A stretch of DNA of 64,000 nt from Isoetes taiwanensis (lineage: Eukaryota; Streptophyta; Lycopodiopsida; Isoetales; Isoetaceae): positions 62,001 through 126,000 of the forward strand of contig JAJEKV010000539.1 of the NCBI GenBank assembly GCA_021234155.1, given 5' to 3'. A program made the translations under genes and the position numbers. Below, in pieces: positions 36,293 to 47,639 of the stretch; position 1 is the first letter of the stretch; each line of letters opens with the position of its first letter. The notes beneath the pieces were generated by a model, which did not search any database, had not been told where the DNA came from, and saw only the letters and a program-made list of their open reading frames with translations.

Positions 36293-38190
36293 TATGGCAG
36301 GCATTTATAATATTCTAGAAGTACTTCATTAATAACGTTAGTTCATCTAGTTGTAGAGGTAAAGCACCTTCTCCTAGGGGTAGGCATGTTCCAGCCATGT
36401 AGAATGACAGATTCCTCATGGTCTTTTGTGGAGTCTGCATGCATGGTTCTTTCTAGGTGTGAATTTAGGGTATGGAATACAAATTAATGTTTAGGCACAA
36501 TAATCTACATAATTCAATGGAAAAAAACATGCTACCAAAACTCTTGCATATTGTTTGCAACAGGAGAACCTGATTGTTGGATGTGGACTTGATGTGGTTC
36601 CAAATTGGCAATTGTTCTTTCAGTTGTTGACATCAAATTGTCATACGTCAAGTGCAGGCAACAGTATTTGGCAGAGCTATCTATAAATATGGTAGGTTGA
36701 AATGATTTTAGCTGGAAATTATTCTGCAACCTGTTAAGGTTAGTCTAGCTCAGACAACTCTATTGCGAAACTTATCGGATATTATGATAGCAATGGCAAG
36801 ACGTTGATGTTGAGTGTTTAAATATCTTGGACCTCAAGTGACCTACCGTATTTTATTTCATTGGGAGAATGTAGAACTTGTAATAATATATTCTCTCTTC
36901 TATTTCTCATCTGTCTATACCTTCTTTTCTCTTCTATCCAAGGTAGTGAAACACAAGGCCCAAATTTGGTGGTCCATTGGAGGGCATATGTGGCCTATTT
37001 TGAACCTCTTTAATGTAAAACCTTTATAGGGAAGATCCAAATTTCATTATGTTAGTCTGTTGGATCGAGTTTTGTAGTAGTCGCATTGTACTTTGGATGG
37101 TACGAGTGGTGCTTGCTACAAACTGCTCATGGCAGGGATGCCAAGCAGCAAAATGTACCTGACCTTCATGTGTGTCTCTAGGAGCAAATGACATTGTCAA
37201 GATATTCCTCTTCAATAGATAGGCACCCCAGCTTGCCACCTAGAGAAACCAATGCATGGCAACTACTTAGGAGTTAGAATATTGATAAGAGAAAACCAGA
37301 AATTGTCTAAATTAAAACACTCCCCCTGGAAAAATGAATTTTCCCCCCTCATATTGTATTCAGTTCTGAATAGCTTTTTCTACAGTAAGCTCTTTATGAG
37401 GCACATTTGCAAACCAAGCAACATCCTTGCTCTTAGGCCAAGAAAATGGATTCTTGTATCCAGGTGGAGCGGGGATGAGACAATGAAGTTCTTCCTTTTC
37501 TGGTGGGCAATACCGCTCTCTGTAGATAAGTCTGCACCCGCTTGATGCAGTGGACTTTATGCCCTATTCGTTTTCTTTTTTCAACTCCATTGGATCACTT
37601 GTGTTGCGAAATAATATGCAACAAATTGTATGGTGTTGAGGCGTAAAGTAAAAGGCTAGAACTAGAAACCATGAATAGGGCATGATGACTTTTATGCCAC
37701 ACAAGACTTCAGATTCTCCTATCTAGATACTGAACATATCAAGTGCTGGAATGAAGACGCAACTACCTAAATGCATTTTAAGGATTTGTTTGTGCAAGTT
37801 CTTTAATAAGTAGACTAGCATTTTCATTAGTCATCTAAACTGTAATAGTAGCATTTCCATTAGAAATAACAATGGATTTGTTACAGCTTATGCCACTGTC
37901 AAACCATCCAGTAGACGTGGCTGTCTGTGGCTTTGTGGAATTAATCACATCCCCACAATAACATGTGATCATTACTTGTTATGGCAATCATGGTGTCTTC
38001 CTTCTTCTCTGGCGAGCAATGGTAGAGACTGTAGTTTTGGCCTGCATAAAAGTAAATACATATGGTGTAATGTTCATGAGCTTCTATAGGGTGGTTGGGT
38101 CCCAAAATAGACAGCTTCTTTCACCATTCCTAAGTTCCAGAGTTGACATATCCTTTGCTCTCGTGCTATGCCTTTTGTCCTGGCCAACTT
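36293..38190. other. Intergenic sequence without identifiable genes
   Basis: No domain could be read on either strand. AACACTCCCCCTGG at about 37317 and nearby sequence have the feel of old copia internal DNA, but nothing definite remains. Confidence 0.3.
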
Positions 38191-38195
38191 CAATT

Positions 38196-38283
38196 TTGCA
38201 ACTACGGATAAAGATGGTTGGCTGCACACTGGGGACCTTGCTTATGTGGACAAAGATGGTTATTTATTTGTGGGTCAACTGCT
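38196..38283 (+). pseudogene. Orphan exon of a 4-coumarate:CoA ligase-like enzyme
   Basis: One frame reads FATTDKDGWLHTGDLAYVDK followed by DGYLFVGQ. This is the highly conserved GWLHTGD motif and following strand of acyl-activating (ANL superfamily) enzymes, closest in style to plant 4CL-like CoA ligases, which adenylate carboxylic acids and load them on CoA. In the family the next residues would be V-D-R; here they are G-Q-L and the frame then closes. No neighbouring exon was found within several kb, so this is a detached fragment. Confidence 0.7.
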
Positions 38284-38289
38284 AGAACC

Positions 38290-40500
38290 TCGCTGTAGAT
38301 ACTTATTATTACAAAAATCTTTTAGAAAGATTCTACATTTCATGTGATTGATTCATATTCTGTTTCTGGCAAATTATTGCCTTTCCTCAGGTTTCCCAAA
38401 TCGTGCATGCAAGTTACATGATACTCTTATGTTTTCTTTCTAGCATTTTGTATCACACTTCTCTCAATAATGAACTTCTTAGATTCTCAAATTGCACTGT
38501 AGTATAATATCCGAAATTGTGAAGACTAAAGTGCAGGCTACATGCTAGCTTCTTAATTCCAGAATATATTTTTTTCGTGCCTTTCAGCACTCCAAAATAT
38601 AGAAAGATGGTGCAACTTCAACGATCTCTGTTGCAACAGAAAGATGTCTAATGTTTCCAAGTAGCCTCATTTTAAGCTTTTGCCTATAAATCACAAAAAC
38701 CAAGAGTATAGACACTTATCATGCTATTTAGTGCAGGTTCTCTTTGCTTATTTTTCTTCCAGTCCATATTTACAAATAATCTAGATTCTCTTATTTCATA
38801 TTCATTGAGGAGGTTGAACGTTGATCATGGTTTCGATTTAAGCTCTTTACAGTCAGCTGGTATCTTTCACACTTTCGTTCAGCTGGCGCTATATCTCTGT
38901 GCATCCATCCTTATTTTTTTACAGATGTGCTGGTAATTCTGCTTGAATTTCTACATGATGTTAATGATGTTTTAGTTGTTTTGCCATGCACTTTGTATCA
39001 TCTCTTTTTAAATGTTATCCTACTAGTCATTCAATGGTGCCTGCACCATTGCAATATCATCAGAAATGCAAAATCTATCTTCCATGGTTCAAAATTAAAT
39101 ACCTGCAGCATTATAGTATGATCAGAAATGCCAAATTGATGTTCCATAATCTAACTTTTTTATGCATGATAATCTGAAGTAATTACAGAACAACATATCT
39201 TGTTTCTCCTACATGAGATGTGTTGTATCCACATCCATGTGCAAAACTGAAGTTGAGTGTACCTAGATGCCTTGTAGGATTTTACTTTAAGACAAGCTTG
39301 CACATATTTACAATGCAAGAGCAGAATTGCAGAGATTGCATTGAAAAATGCAGAGATTGCAGAGGTGCGAAATCCAGAGATTGCATTGCAACCTCTAAGC
39401 CATGTAGCAGATACAATATAGGCAAGAATGACAGAAATTTTTTCTCATCAGGTTGCAGAGGTGTTAACCATGCAACTTGGTCTTGCTTTAACAAAATTGA
39501 TGCTCTCAGGATTGCTAGTCTCAGCATACTTTTCCAGGATATTCATGTTTGCCTTATAGAGTAACTATTTCAGTCTTTCTAAGGCTAGAGTTGCTCTCAC
39601 CTAGAGCCCCACACTTATACTACATAATCCCGCCTGGTCTCCAGTTCCCATGGTTAGTTTAAAGGATTGATGTGTCAAAGGATCTAGCTAGGACATGAAC
39701 CTATATTTTTGTTCTTCTACCCTTAAGGTACCAAAATAAACCAAATCAATTGATCTTCCAAATACATGAAATCACATATAAATATAGGAATCGTATGCCT
39801 TACACTAATGTTTTGCAAGAAATATTACAACAATCTATTTCCATCCCGCCTTACATCCAATTTTCCACTAAATCATTAGTAATCTTAAATTACACAACCT
39901 CTCGTTTGCCTAAGTACAACAATTCAATGCGATGTTTCAAAATAGATTTCATTACTCTTTAAAATAATCAAAAAATAGATTTTTATGTGGACACAACATA
40001 TCCAAGCAGTAATAATCCCTAGACCTTTCTATAAATTTATGCATGACATAGAATTCTAGATACAAAGCAAAAGAAATAAAAATCGAGTAGGTTGCCTTTT
40101 GTTGATATGCCCATGTAACTAAGTGTCTCTTTGTCTGTCTCATGTAGTTAAATGTTTGTTGTTGGTCTTTTGTTGATCGTCTTTTGTACTTGAAAGCTTT
40201 CCTAGCTTAAAAGATTCACACAAGTCTAACTAAGCATGCCTTTGGTCATACAGATCTACAAATTGAGAAGCTTGAGAAATAGAAAGGTTTTTGTTGCTGC
40301 ATTTGAAAACGCTTAGTTTTACCATCAACTATGTCTTTGAACAAAAGATTATGCTGGTCTGTCATAGGGGTCTGTATCCTATACACCATTCAAATTTGTT
40401 CAATTGCTCAATAGCTAATTAAACTTTTGTAGTCTTACTATAGTATGACCCTCAAGGTCAAAGTATAAGAATAATACGCTCAACAGAGGTAAACAGTTAA
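38290..40500. other. Intergenic sequence without identifiable genes
   Basis: AT-rich with a small block of GCAGAGATTGCA-type direct repeats at 39328-39390 (four imperfect copies). Nothing coding is supported. Confidence 0.4.
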
Positions 40501-40502
40501 CA

Positions 40503-40848
40503 GCATGTCAACATTAAATACTTTTGCCTAATTTTACTACCATTCCAAGAAGCTGCTGCATCCAAGCCACTAAGTCAAGAAGAAGTAGATGCTAAAGTCC
40601 CTCCAGGTTCCACAAACAAATATGTCGACAATCTAATAGGAATCATCAAACAAATTCACAAGGATATCATCTTAATGCGAGACGCACTGATTCAATTTAA
40701 TCAAGGCTTATTCACTACAACCATGCATATAACACAAGCAAAGCTAGATGAGATCCATACAGGACTCGCAAGAGAAAAAATAATTGCAAAATTACACGTG
40801 CAATCATTGCGAGAGATGATCCACACATTGGAGTGCATACGCTGTTAA
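40503..40848 (+). CDS. Unassigned open frame of about 115 codons, helical
   Basis: From just after a TAA at 40500-40502 to the TAA at 40846-40848 one frame stays open in otherwise AT-rich DNA, without an ATG near its start. The peptide includes KPLSQEEVDAKVPPGSTNKY, then long amphipathic helix-like stretches (NLIGIIKQIHKDIILMRDAL, EKIIAKLHVQSLREMIHTLE) typical of coiled coils. It could be the last part of a larger spliced or element-encoded protein (an acceptor-like TTCCAAG precedes AAGCTGCTGC). I do not recognise a family and cannot exclude chance. Confidence 0.35.
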
Positions 40849-41263
40849 AGAATTAGACTTTGCAACTTATATACACTTCTATTATATTGAACATTGTTGC
40901 GACCAAGTTCAAAGATACTTGATCTTTCAAATCTCTTTCAATCTTTTAAATTTGTTTTAATTTGCCTCTTTGAATTCACTATTAAACTTTGCAAGTTCTG
41001 TGTTCTATTATGTTGAATGCTTTTAAATTTGTTTGAATTTGCTTTCCTTGCACAACAATGTGAACTTTCTAGATCAACATAATAATCTACAAATTGACAA
41101 ATCCCAAGCAAATAATATACATTGAATACCATCTATTTGAATTTCCAAATGTCCAATTAAGCATTACATATCGAGATAGCTCTTGTCTTTCCATGCATTC
41201 TTGTTATAGCTCTTGTCCTTACCCATACCACATCCTACAATTTGCTATGCAAAGTAATCAAAC

Positions 41264-42360
41264 GTGCTTTTCACTAGTTTTTTTCCTATTTTTCCATTAT
41301 CACATTCCAACCTATTCTTTTTTTCGTTTTCCTTTTCCATTTTTTTTTTTCACTTGCCTTCTCTTTTATCATATTTTTTTCTTCTTTTTCATACTTTTTT
41401 TTTATCATACTTTTCTTTTTTCAATTTTCACTTTTTGCCCTTCCTTGCTCTTCCTTTTTTCCCATTCTCCATTTTCATTTCTCATCTTTCCTCCCTTTTT
41501 TTTTTTTTCATTTTTCTATTCTTGCTTCTTTCCTTTTCCTATTTTCCCCTTCACCTTTTTCCTCTCCCTTTTCTCCTCTTACCTTTTCCTATTTGCTCTC
41601 CCCTTTCAGTTTTCACCTTTTCCCTCTTTCTCCCTTCCTTTTCTCTTTCCCCTTTTGCCCTTCCCATTTTTTCATTTTCCCTTGTCCTTTTTTTCCCTTT
41701 TCTCTTTCCCCCTCCATTTTTGTTCCCTTTTTCCTTTCCCTTTTCCCCTTTTCTTTTTTATCCTCTTTCCTTTTCTATTTTCACCTCCCCCTTCCCCTTT
41801 TTTAGCATTTCTCTATTTCCCCCTCCTTACTTCCGCCTCCTTTGCCTTCCCTTTTCCTTTACCTTTTTCTCATTTTTTCCCTTTGTTTCCCTTTCCCCTT
41901 CCCCTTTTCCTTTTTTTCACTTATCTTTTCCACTGTCTCTCTTCCTCTTTTCCCTGTGTTCTTTTTCCTTTTCGCCTCCCTTTCTCTTTTCCCATCCTTT
42001 TCCTAAGGTAGCGAAATTCCTTGTCGCACAAGTAGCGACCTGCACGAATGGTGTAACGACTGCCCTTTCTTTTCCCTTTTCTCATGCCCTTTTCCCTTCT
42101 TTTCTCGCCACCCTTTTCCTTTTTCCCCTGCCTTTTTTCCCTTCTATTTTCCTCGTGTCCTTACCCTTTCCCTCTTCCACTTTTCTTGGTGTCCTCTGCC
42201 TTCTTCCCTTTCTCCTCCTTTTCTTTTTCTTTACCCTTACCTTTTCCTGTGCCTTTTTCCTTTCTTTTTCCCCTTTCCCTCATTCGCTTTTCCCTGTGCC
42301 TTTTTGCTCTTCACATTTTCCCTTTCCTCCTACTTTTTTTCTTTTGCCCTTTCCCTTTAA
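41264..42360 (+). repeat. Polypyrimidine tract of about 1.1 kb
   Basis: Nearly every base on the plus strand is T or C, with scattered A and very rare G. It is made of irregular TTTTCCC, CCTTTT and TTCCCTTT blocks without a fixed period. Open frames of 305 and 373 codons on the plus strand are artefacts: TTT, TCC, CTT and CCC codons never create stops. It is interrupted only at 42001-42064 by rRNA-like sequence. Such a tract can form triplex (H-DNA) structures. Confidence 0.95.
42001..42064 (+). pseudogene. Fragment of large-subunit rRNA, plant mitochondrial type
   Basis: CCTAAGGTAGCGAAATTCCT followed by TGTCGCACAAGTAGCGACC and TGCACGAATGGTGTAACGAC is the universally conserved helix 68-71 region of 23S-type rRNA. 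AAGTAGCGACC and GGTGTAACGACTGCCC agree, from memory, with plant mitochondrial 26S rRNA rather than plastid 23S (which has GGTAAGTTCCGACC). It is only about 64 bp and sits inside a polypyrimidine tract, so it is an inserted organelle-DNA fragment and not a functional gene. Confidence 0.8.
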
Positions 42361-42429
42361 AAGATCAAAGCATGATCAATTATAGTGGTGGGAAGTCATG
42401 CGATAAATCTCGGCCTTCGAATGCAATTC

Positions 42430-43439
42430 GATGATCTCAGCCATCCAAATTAGCTTTTGATTCATGACATACTTACGCTATAATTTTATAATATAGGAAA
42501 ATAGGTTAAATTGTAAAAACGCCCTTGTATTTTGATGAATTTATCAAGATAGCCCTGTATTTCTGATATTCATCAAAATGCTCTATTCCTCTGTGATCTA
42601 ACCGATGTTCTATAGATCAATGGCTCACTATTCGTCTACTGCGACCATGGATGTGAGATCCTTGATTCTGCAAATAACCCGTCAATTCTTATGTTGAAAT
42701 AACCCATCAATTCTCAGCTTAAAGCGAACGAATTTGTGAATATAGGATAGATCAGAAAACAAATTTATGGGTCTTGAGTACATGTGAAGAGTTTTAGGAT
42801 TGCTGTGGCAAACTATCTCTGTGATATGAGAGGGATTGCCTCTGGATAATTCAAAGTAAGCGGCAGGTCAAAAGCTCAAAGACTTGCTGGAAGCTTCAAA
42901 ACGAATTGAAAAGGCCACATGTCTAGAAAGGAGACAGATTCGTTCTCACAAGGGCATTTTGATATATATAAGAATAATATAAACGTATTTCGATACATAC
43001 ATCAAAATACAAGGTAATTTTTAGAATTTTCGCTATAAAATATGTACCAGATATAACCTAACAGGATAAAAATATACTGGATTTTATATTAAATTATGTT
43101 TTTTCTCATTGAAATTTTTTCGGCACCAAAAATTCTGACCAAAATTTTTTTAATTAGACCAAACAAACAAAGGAGATTACTAGATATTCTCGAATCCCGA
43201 ACGGAAGCTAATCACGTTATCCAAAAATAATTTGTTGTCATAGTTTGATGCAAATCACTGGATTGCATTCTGGGCCAAATTGTTGCCTTTTTTTATAACA
43301 ATTCTTTAAATGGAATGGCATGCAACATAGAAATGATTTGCTCCTTGCTTGTGTTCCTGGCGATTGAGCAATGATTTTTGTAGGTGCTCGCTGTTAGAGA
43401 AGAGGAGAAGATGGTTTGCTCCTTGCTTGTGTCCAATAT
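42430..43439. other. Intergenic sequence without identifiable genes
   Basis: AT-rich. The block TTTGCTCCTTGCTTGTGT occurs twice (about 43338 and 43413), a small direct duplication. No coding signal. Confidence 0.35.
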
Positions 43440-43680
43440 TGTGACGTGACCTGCCGAGTTGACCCTCTTGGCAACTCAGGATCTTGTCAAAACTTGCGCC
43501 AACTCTAGGTTGGTATGCTTAAGCTAGACATACAAAATTGTAATTGGTGAAGAATTGAATCTTAGTTACTGTTGAACCTTTATACTTCAAATTCAATGGA
43601 CAAATGCTTATGCATTCCATATAATCAGTAATATTAACATCCAAAGGAATCAATATTCTCAATTGATACAACATCCAACT
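43440..43680 (-). mobile_element. LTR remnant (copy D), minus strand
   Basis: Begins TGTGACGTGACC at 43440 and matches the reverse complement of the LTR remnant at 9055-9296 in ordered blocks (CTGCCGAGTTGACCCTC, CTTGTCAAAACTTG, TGCTTATGCATTC). It is therefore the same family in the opposite orientation. Confidence 0.55.
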
Positions 43681-43754
43681 TTATCAAGTCAACTTCGAAG
43701 CTTCCAACTCAACCACGATCCTCGGTTGCACGCGCCCATTTCCTTGCTCTCTCT

Positions 43755-44357
43755 TTTGCACAACACAAACCATTAACATCAACATATAAAATTAAATCCC
43801 CAACACATAACAACCAACACATAACAACCAGTGACATTAACAAGCAACACATAACTACCATTGACATTAATTGCACAACCATTGGGTCCAACACATTTAA
43901 ATTAAAATCCCCCTTAAGCCCCCCTTTGGTTTGGGTGCATATTCACCACGGGGAGGTGACTCTAGAACGCAGAGCTGTTGGATAGGCATATTCACCTATT
44001 CCTTAATCTACACATGTCATTAAAAGTTCACCGTTTGTGGGGTATGCAAGTACAAAATTTGCTATCTTGTATAACAAGATTAGCAAAATACTATAAGATT
44101 TCCAAGCGGAATACTATATGGTGTTGATTTAAATGCGTGCAAAAAAATACAATTATGAGGGCTCTCGGCGCCCTCGTCACCCCGATGTGAATATGCCCAA
44201 ACCAAAGGGGTTTGGGGGGATTTTAATTTAAATGTGTTGGACCCAATGGTTGTGTTAATTAATGTCAATGGTAATGTGTTGGTTGTTAATGTCAATGGTT
44301 GTTATGTGTTGGGGATTTAATTTTTATATGTTAGATGTTAATGGTTTATGTTGCAAA
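43755..44357. repeat. Fold-back element with about 190-nt inverted arms
   Basis: Arm 1 (43755-43960) and arm 2 (44176-44357) are near-perfect reverse complements over most of their length. For example AAACCATTAACATC / GATGTTAATGGTTT at the outer ends, CATTGGGTCCAACACATTTA / TAAATGTGTTGGACCCAATG in the middle, and CCTTTGGTTTGGG / CCCAAACCAAAGG inside. A loop of about 215 nt separates them. The arms contain internal AACACATAACAACCA-type repeats. No ORF is credible. A T-run follows the right arm at 44358. Confidence 0.85.
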
Positions 44358-45020
44358 TTTTTTTTTTTTTTTTGGCCCTTCTGGGCCTAAGGGACCCCTC
44401 CCGGTGTGACAAAAATTTTAGAATTCAAACCAGAAAAAACTAGAATTCATTTGAGGCTTTATCACCGTCGCTTTTGAATTTCATCGCAATAAAACAAATA
44501 GAACATAAGTAAAAGTTACGATAAAGATAGAGCGGATTGATCCCATTATTCTGAAAGTCATAAAGTTTGCAACACCTATACACAAACATTTTCCAACTGG
44601 AATTTAACAGCCTTTGGCCTCCATGGATTCTTGTGGTGAGAAACCAAAGTGGGAAACTTTTCTCGCTTGTCGGACAAGGATCTAGAAGCCTTAGAATTTG
44701 CTTAATAAGCGCCTCAAAATCTAAAAATGCATGGTAATTTTTGCAACCTTCATTGGAATGAGCCATAAAACAATATCCAATAAGCGCAATCTCAGATTAA
44801 TCACCGGTAGGATGAAAGCCTACCAAACCCGGCCGACAAATTGCTGTTTTAGCATAGATAACTTAACCAAACATATCCATATTATACACTATCAAAAGAT
44901 CTCGGAGAGAGCTTTCCAACGTAATAAAAATCATCTCAAACAGAGTTCGGATCAAAAGTTATGATAAGAAATGTGTTTAAGCGGGAAACCGCACTACATG
45001 CGCCCTTCAAGCCCTTCATG
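44358..45020. other. Intergenic sequence without identifiable genes
   Basis: Begins with a T15 run and a GGCCCTTCTGGGCC palindrome at about 44374. Nothing coding is supported in the rest. Confidence 0.35.
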
Positions 45021-45023
45021 TGC

Positions 45024-45195
45024 CCATTATGCACCACACACACAAAAAGAGGGCTTTTGTTGTGAGCCATTGGTTGTTGACCATTATGCACCACACGCAC
45101 AAAAGAGGGCTTTTGTTGTGAGCCATTGGTTGTTGACCATTATGCACCACACGCACAAAAAAAGGGCTTTTGTTGTGAGCCATTGGTTGTTGACC
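45024..45195 (+). repeat. Tandem repeat, three copies of a 57-bp unit
   Basis: Copies start at 45024, 45081 and 45137 with CCATTATGCACCACAC and continue with CACAAAA, GGGCTTTTGTTGTGAGCCAT and TGGTTGTTGA. Differences are an indel in the A-run and a few substitutions. In one frame each unit encodes HYAPHAQKRAFVVSHWLLTI; because the period is 56-57, the frame is kept for only part of the array, so this is not evidence for a protein. Confidence 0.9.
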
Positions 45196-45199
45196 ATTG

Positions 45200-46640
45200 G
45201 AAAAAAAAAAAGGCTAAAATCAATGGCTCAGAAATGGTGCACTCTAGATATACGCATTAGTACATCCAATGAATACATCACGAAATCATAGGAAAACCTT
45301 AGTGAAAAGCGTACAAAAATACAAAGAAAACCCCCTGTTATTATGCTACATATGCACTCACTGGGGTTAGTCCTCGTGACTAAGTGGAGATCCCTGGATG
45401 CCACTGCATGCATTGAACATCTTAGAAAGCATCTATGGCTGAGACACAATCCAGGATTGTACCGGCCTTGAGGTGAAATAAACACAAGTCAGGATTTAGG
45501 CTTATTAGCATAACTAATTGTCGCCTTTGTAGATCCGACATTATTGGCTGATGCCTTCTGCCACAATATAGCTTGGATGCAGCTACAGTATTTCTTGAAC
45601 ACCACTATAGTATTTATTGGTTCAGCTTTTTTGTTGGTTGCCGCCTCTTAATAGTCCACGACCTCCTTTTTGGATTGGCCGCAGGGCAAACCCTCTAGAT
45701 TGATATGGTGAACAAAGAACATGCTTAGAACATTCTATTTAACTGACCAGATTATGGGAGAGGTATGATCTGAAGGCTGAGATGGCATGAGAACTAAACT
45801 CAATTTGAAAGCGTTGAAAATTGGGTAGTTTTTATTTGGAGTGCCAGTTCAGTGGAGATGAGGCATGCATCAATTGAAGTTGGCATTATATCGGATTGCT
45901 TGCAGTAGTGGGAGCTTAGAATCAAGATGGGCCGCTGTGGATGGGTGACTGTCACTGTAGACTGCCGTTGTAGATTGCTTGCTTAGAATCGAGATGGATG
46001 TGGGAGAGATTGCCACTGTAGATGAATGTCTGAATCAAGGATCTAACCCAGAAATTCAAGGCATTTTAGTGGCCACCATAACCCATCTCTATGTTGCGAT
46101 CAACAACAAAGTGGATGTGAGTGCTGTTCTGTCTAAAACAGGTCTTCTCTCTTTCCAAAGTAGTAAATATACTGGAGAATCCAATAATACTAGTAAGATG
46201 AAAATAAAAAAACTCAATTTTGAGCTGGAGGTGGTGGCGCCGTTGCTCTAGCTTTGCTTTGCAATAAGACCTTTTTACCAGTTAGGATTCCACTTACTAT
46301 TGTCCTGATGCAATAGTCATTAGCATCTATAGCAGAGTAATCTCTTTAGCATTGGATGTTTGGAGATGATCCTTTGGCAGATCATGGCAAGATATCTTAT
46401 GCACAATTTTGGTTCTGGAATTTTCGAATGATCAAGGGATAAGATTTGTGCGATTAGTTAACATGATGTTATGTGGAATGGCTTTTGAAATGATTCCCAT
46501 GACCCAACAGTGACTGGAACACTGAGAGCCCCATGGGATGTTATAGGCGACCAACTTTTCTAGGAGCTATTGAGGTGTGGGAATGGTGGATCAATTGCCA
46601 TTCCACCTAACGTCATGTCCAGCTCTGTGTCCTATACATT
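45200..46640. other. Intergenic sequence without identifiable genes
   Basis: No domain found. GATGGATGTGGGAGAG and ATTGC(C)ACTGTAGAT repeats at 45940-46020 are short and degenerate. Confidence 0.35.
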
Positions 46641-46653
46641 ACCATGAAAACTT

Positions 46654-47130
46654 CTATGTACCACCTACCGCAAAAGGATATTCACCTTTGGAGAAACATA
46701 CTTCAATCACATATTCTTCCAAATTACACCATATAGGCACTTGAAGCTGTTCTTTTGAATGAGGCTGTAGGGACAACTTTTGAAATAATACTCGATAACA
46801 AGTTTGCACCAATTTCTCGTCCATAGAAATAGGAATAATAGACGTCCAAATCTGCTGATTTCCAACATTCATCAAATTTTCAACTCTATCCCAGATCCTT
46901 ATATCTCAACACTTCAATTTATAATTATCTCAAATCTATTGTCATAGACCAAGTTGTCCATCCACATATGAAGCTTCAAAAGTATGAACTCCTGCCCACA
47001 ACAATTGCTTCTGGGTAGGATTGGACGACCATTGATCTAGAATGATTGCTGCGCCTCCCCTGTACACTGGCCATTTCTTTTGCAAGCCGACTGCCCTGAC
47101 CTTGCAAAGCTCTTCCTTATGGTTACACAA
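46654..47130 (-). pseudogene. Two minus-strand open stretches of unknown origin
   Basis: 46875-46654 (73 codons) and 47130-46942 (62 codons) have a balanced, protein-like composition with several Trp and Cys residues (VPIWCNLEEYVIEVC; LLWAGVHTFEASYVDGQLGL). The pairing VPIW…NLE is reminiscent of the N-terminal ORF1 domain of plant LINEs, but I cannot confirm it. Stops separate the two parts, so a decayed element is the most likely source. Confidence 0.3.
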
Positions 47131-47204
47131 TTGAAGAGGAAAGAGGTCCTCTTATACCCGGGGATACCACTTAGTGTATAAGGGATACGCCATGTGCGAG
47201 GAAG

Positions 47205-47365
47205 GGGTCATAAAAAACCCCTTCGTATACGCTTTTTTTAAGGTCTAAAAAAACCCCTTTCCGTATGAAATACATCACTAGAGATTGGATTTTTTAAGGT
47301 CTAAAGAACCCTTCCCTGCATTTATAAATGACGCTTTAGGTTAAAAAAAACCCCTTATCGTCCAC
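47205..47365 (+). repeat. Four degenerate copies of a GGTCTAAAAAAACCCCTT-like motif
   Basis: The motif occurs at about 47207, 47240, 47301 and 47336. The set lies between CCCGGGGAT at about 47158 and its complement-like ATCCCCCGGG at about 47396, with CTCTTATAC beside each. Confidence 0.55.
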
Positions 47366-47639
47366 TCACATGGTATATACGGCCTACACTATGTGAATCC
47401 CCCGGGCTCTTATACTAAAAAACAAGTACCATGCTGAATATATAGGCGGCTGAGAGCATCATGAAACCGATCTAAAAAATGTCGATGATTATCAAGCCTT
47501 GCCGCTCCCACTCTAGTAGCATAGACAACTCCAACAACCTTCCGATGCATGATGTTAGTGAAGAAATGCAGAGCCTCATCCACAGCATGGGCATCCATTT
47601 CTGCCTCTTGCAACCCCTATAATACGCAAGGTCAAGGTA

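Noticed and set aside
38721..39177. Hydrophobic ORFs suggestive of membrane proteins
   Set aside because: T-rich DNA gives Phe/Leu/Ile-rich translations by composition. No start context, splice logic or family motif supports a gene.
41094..42434. Open frames of 305, 373 and 116 codons rich in Phe, Pro, Ser and Leu
   Set aside because: They are by-products of a T/C-only tract, which cannot encode stop codons on the plus strand. The peptides are pure low complexity and overlap in three frames.
45000..45200. CRISPR-like array
   Set aside because: The 57-bp units are contiguous without spacers and the genome is eukaryotic.
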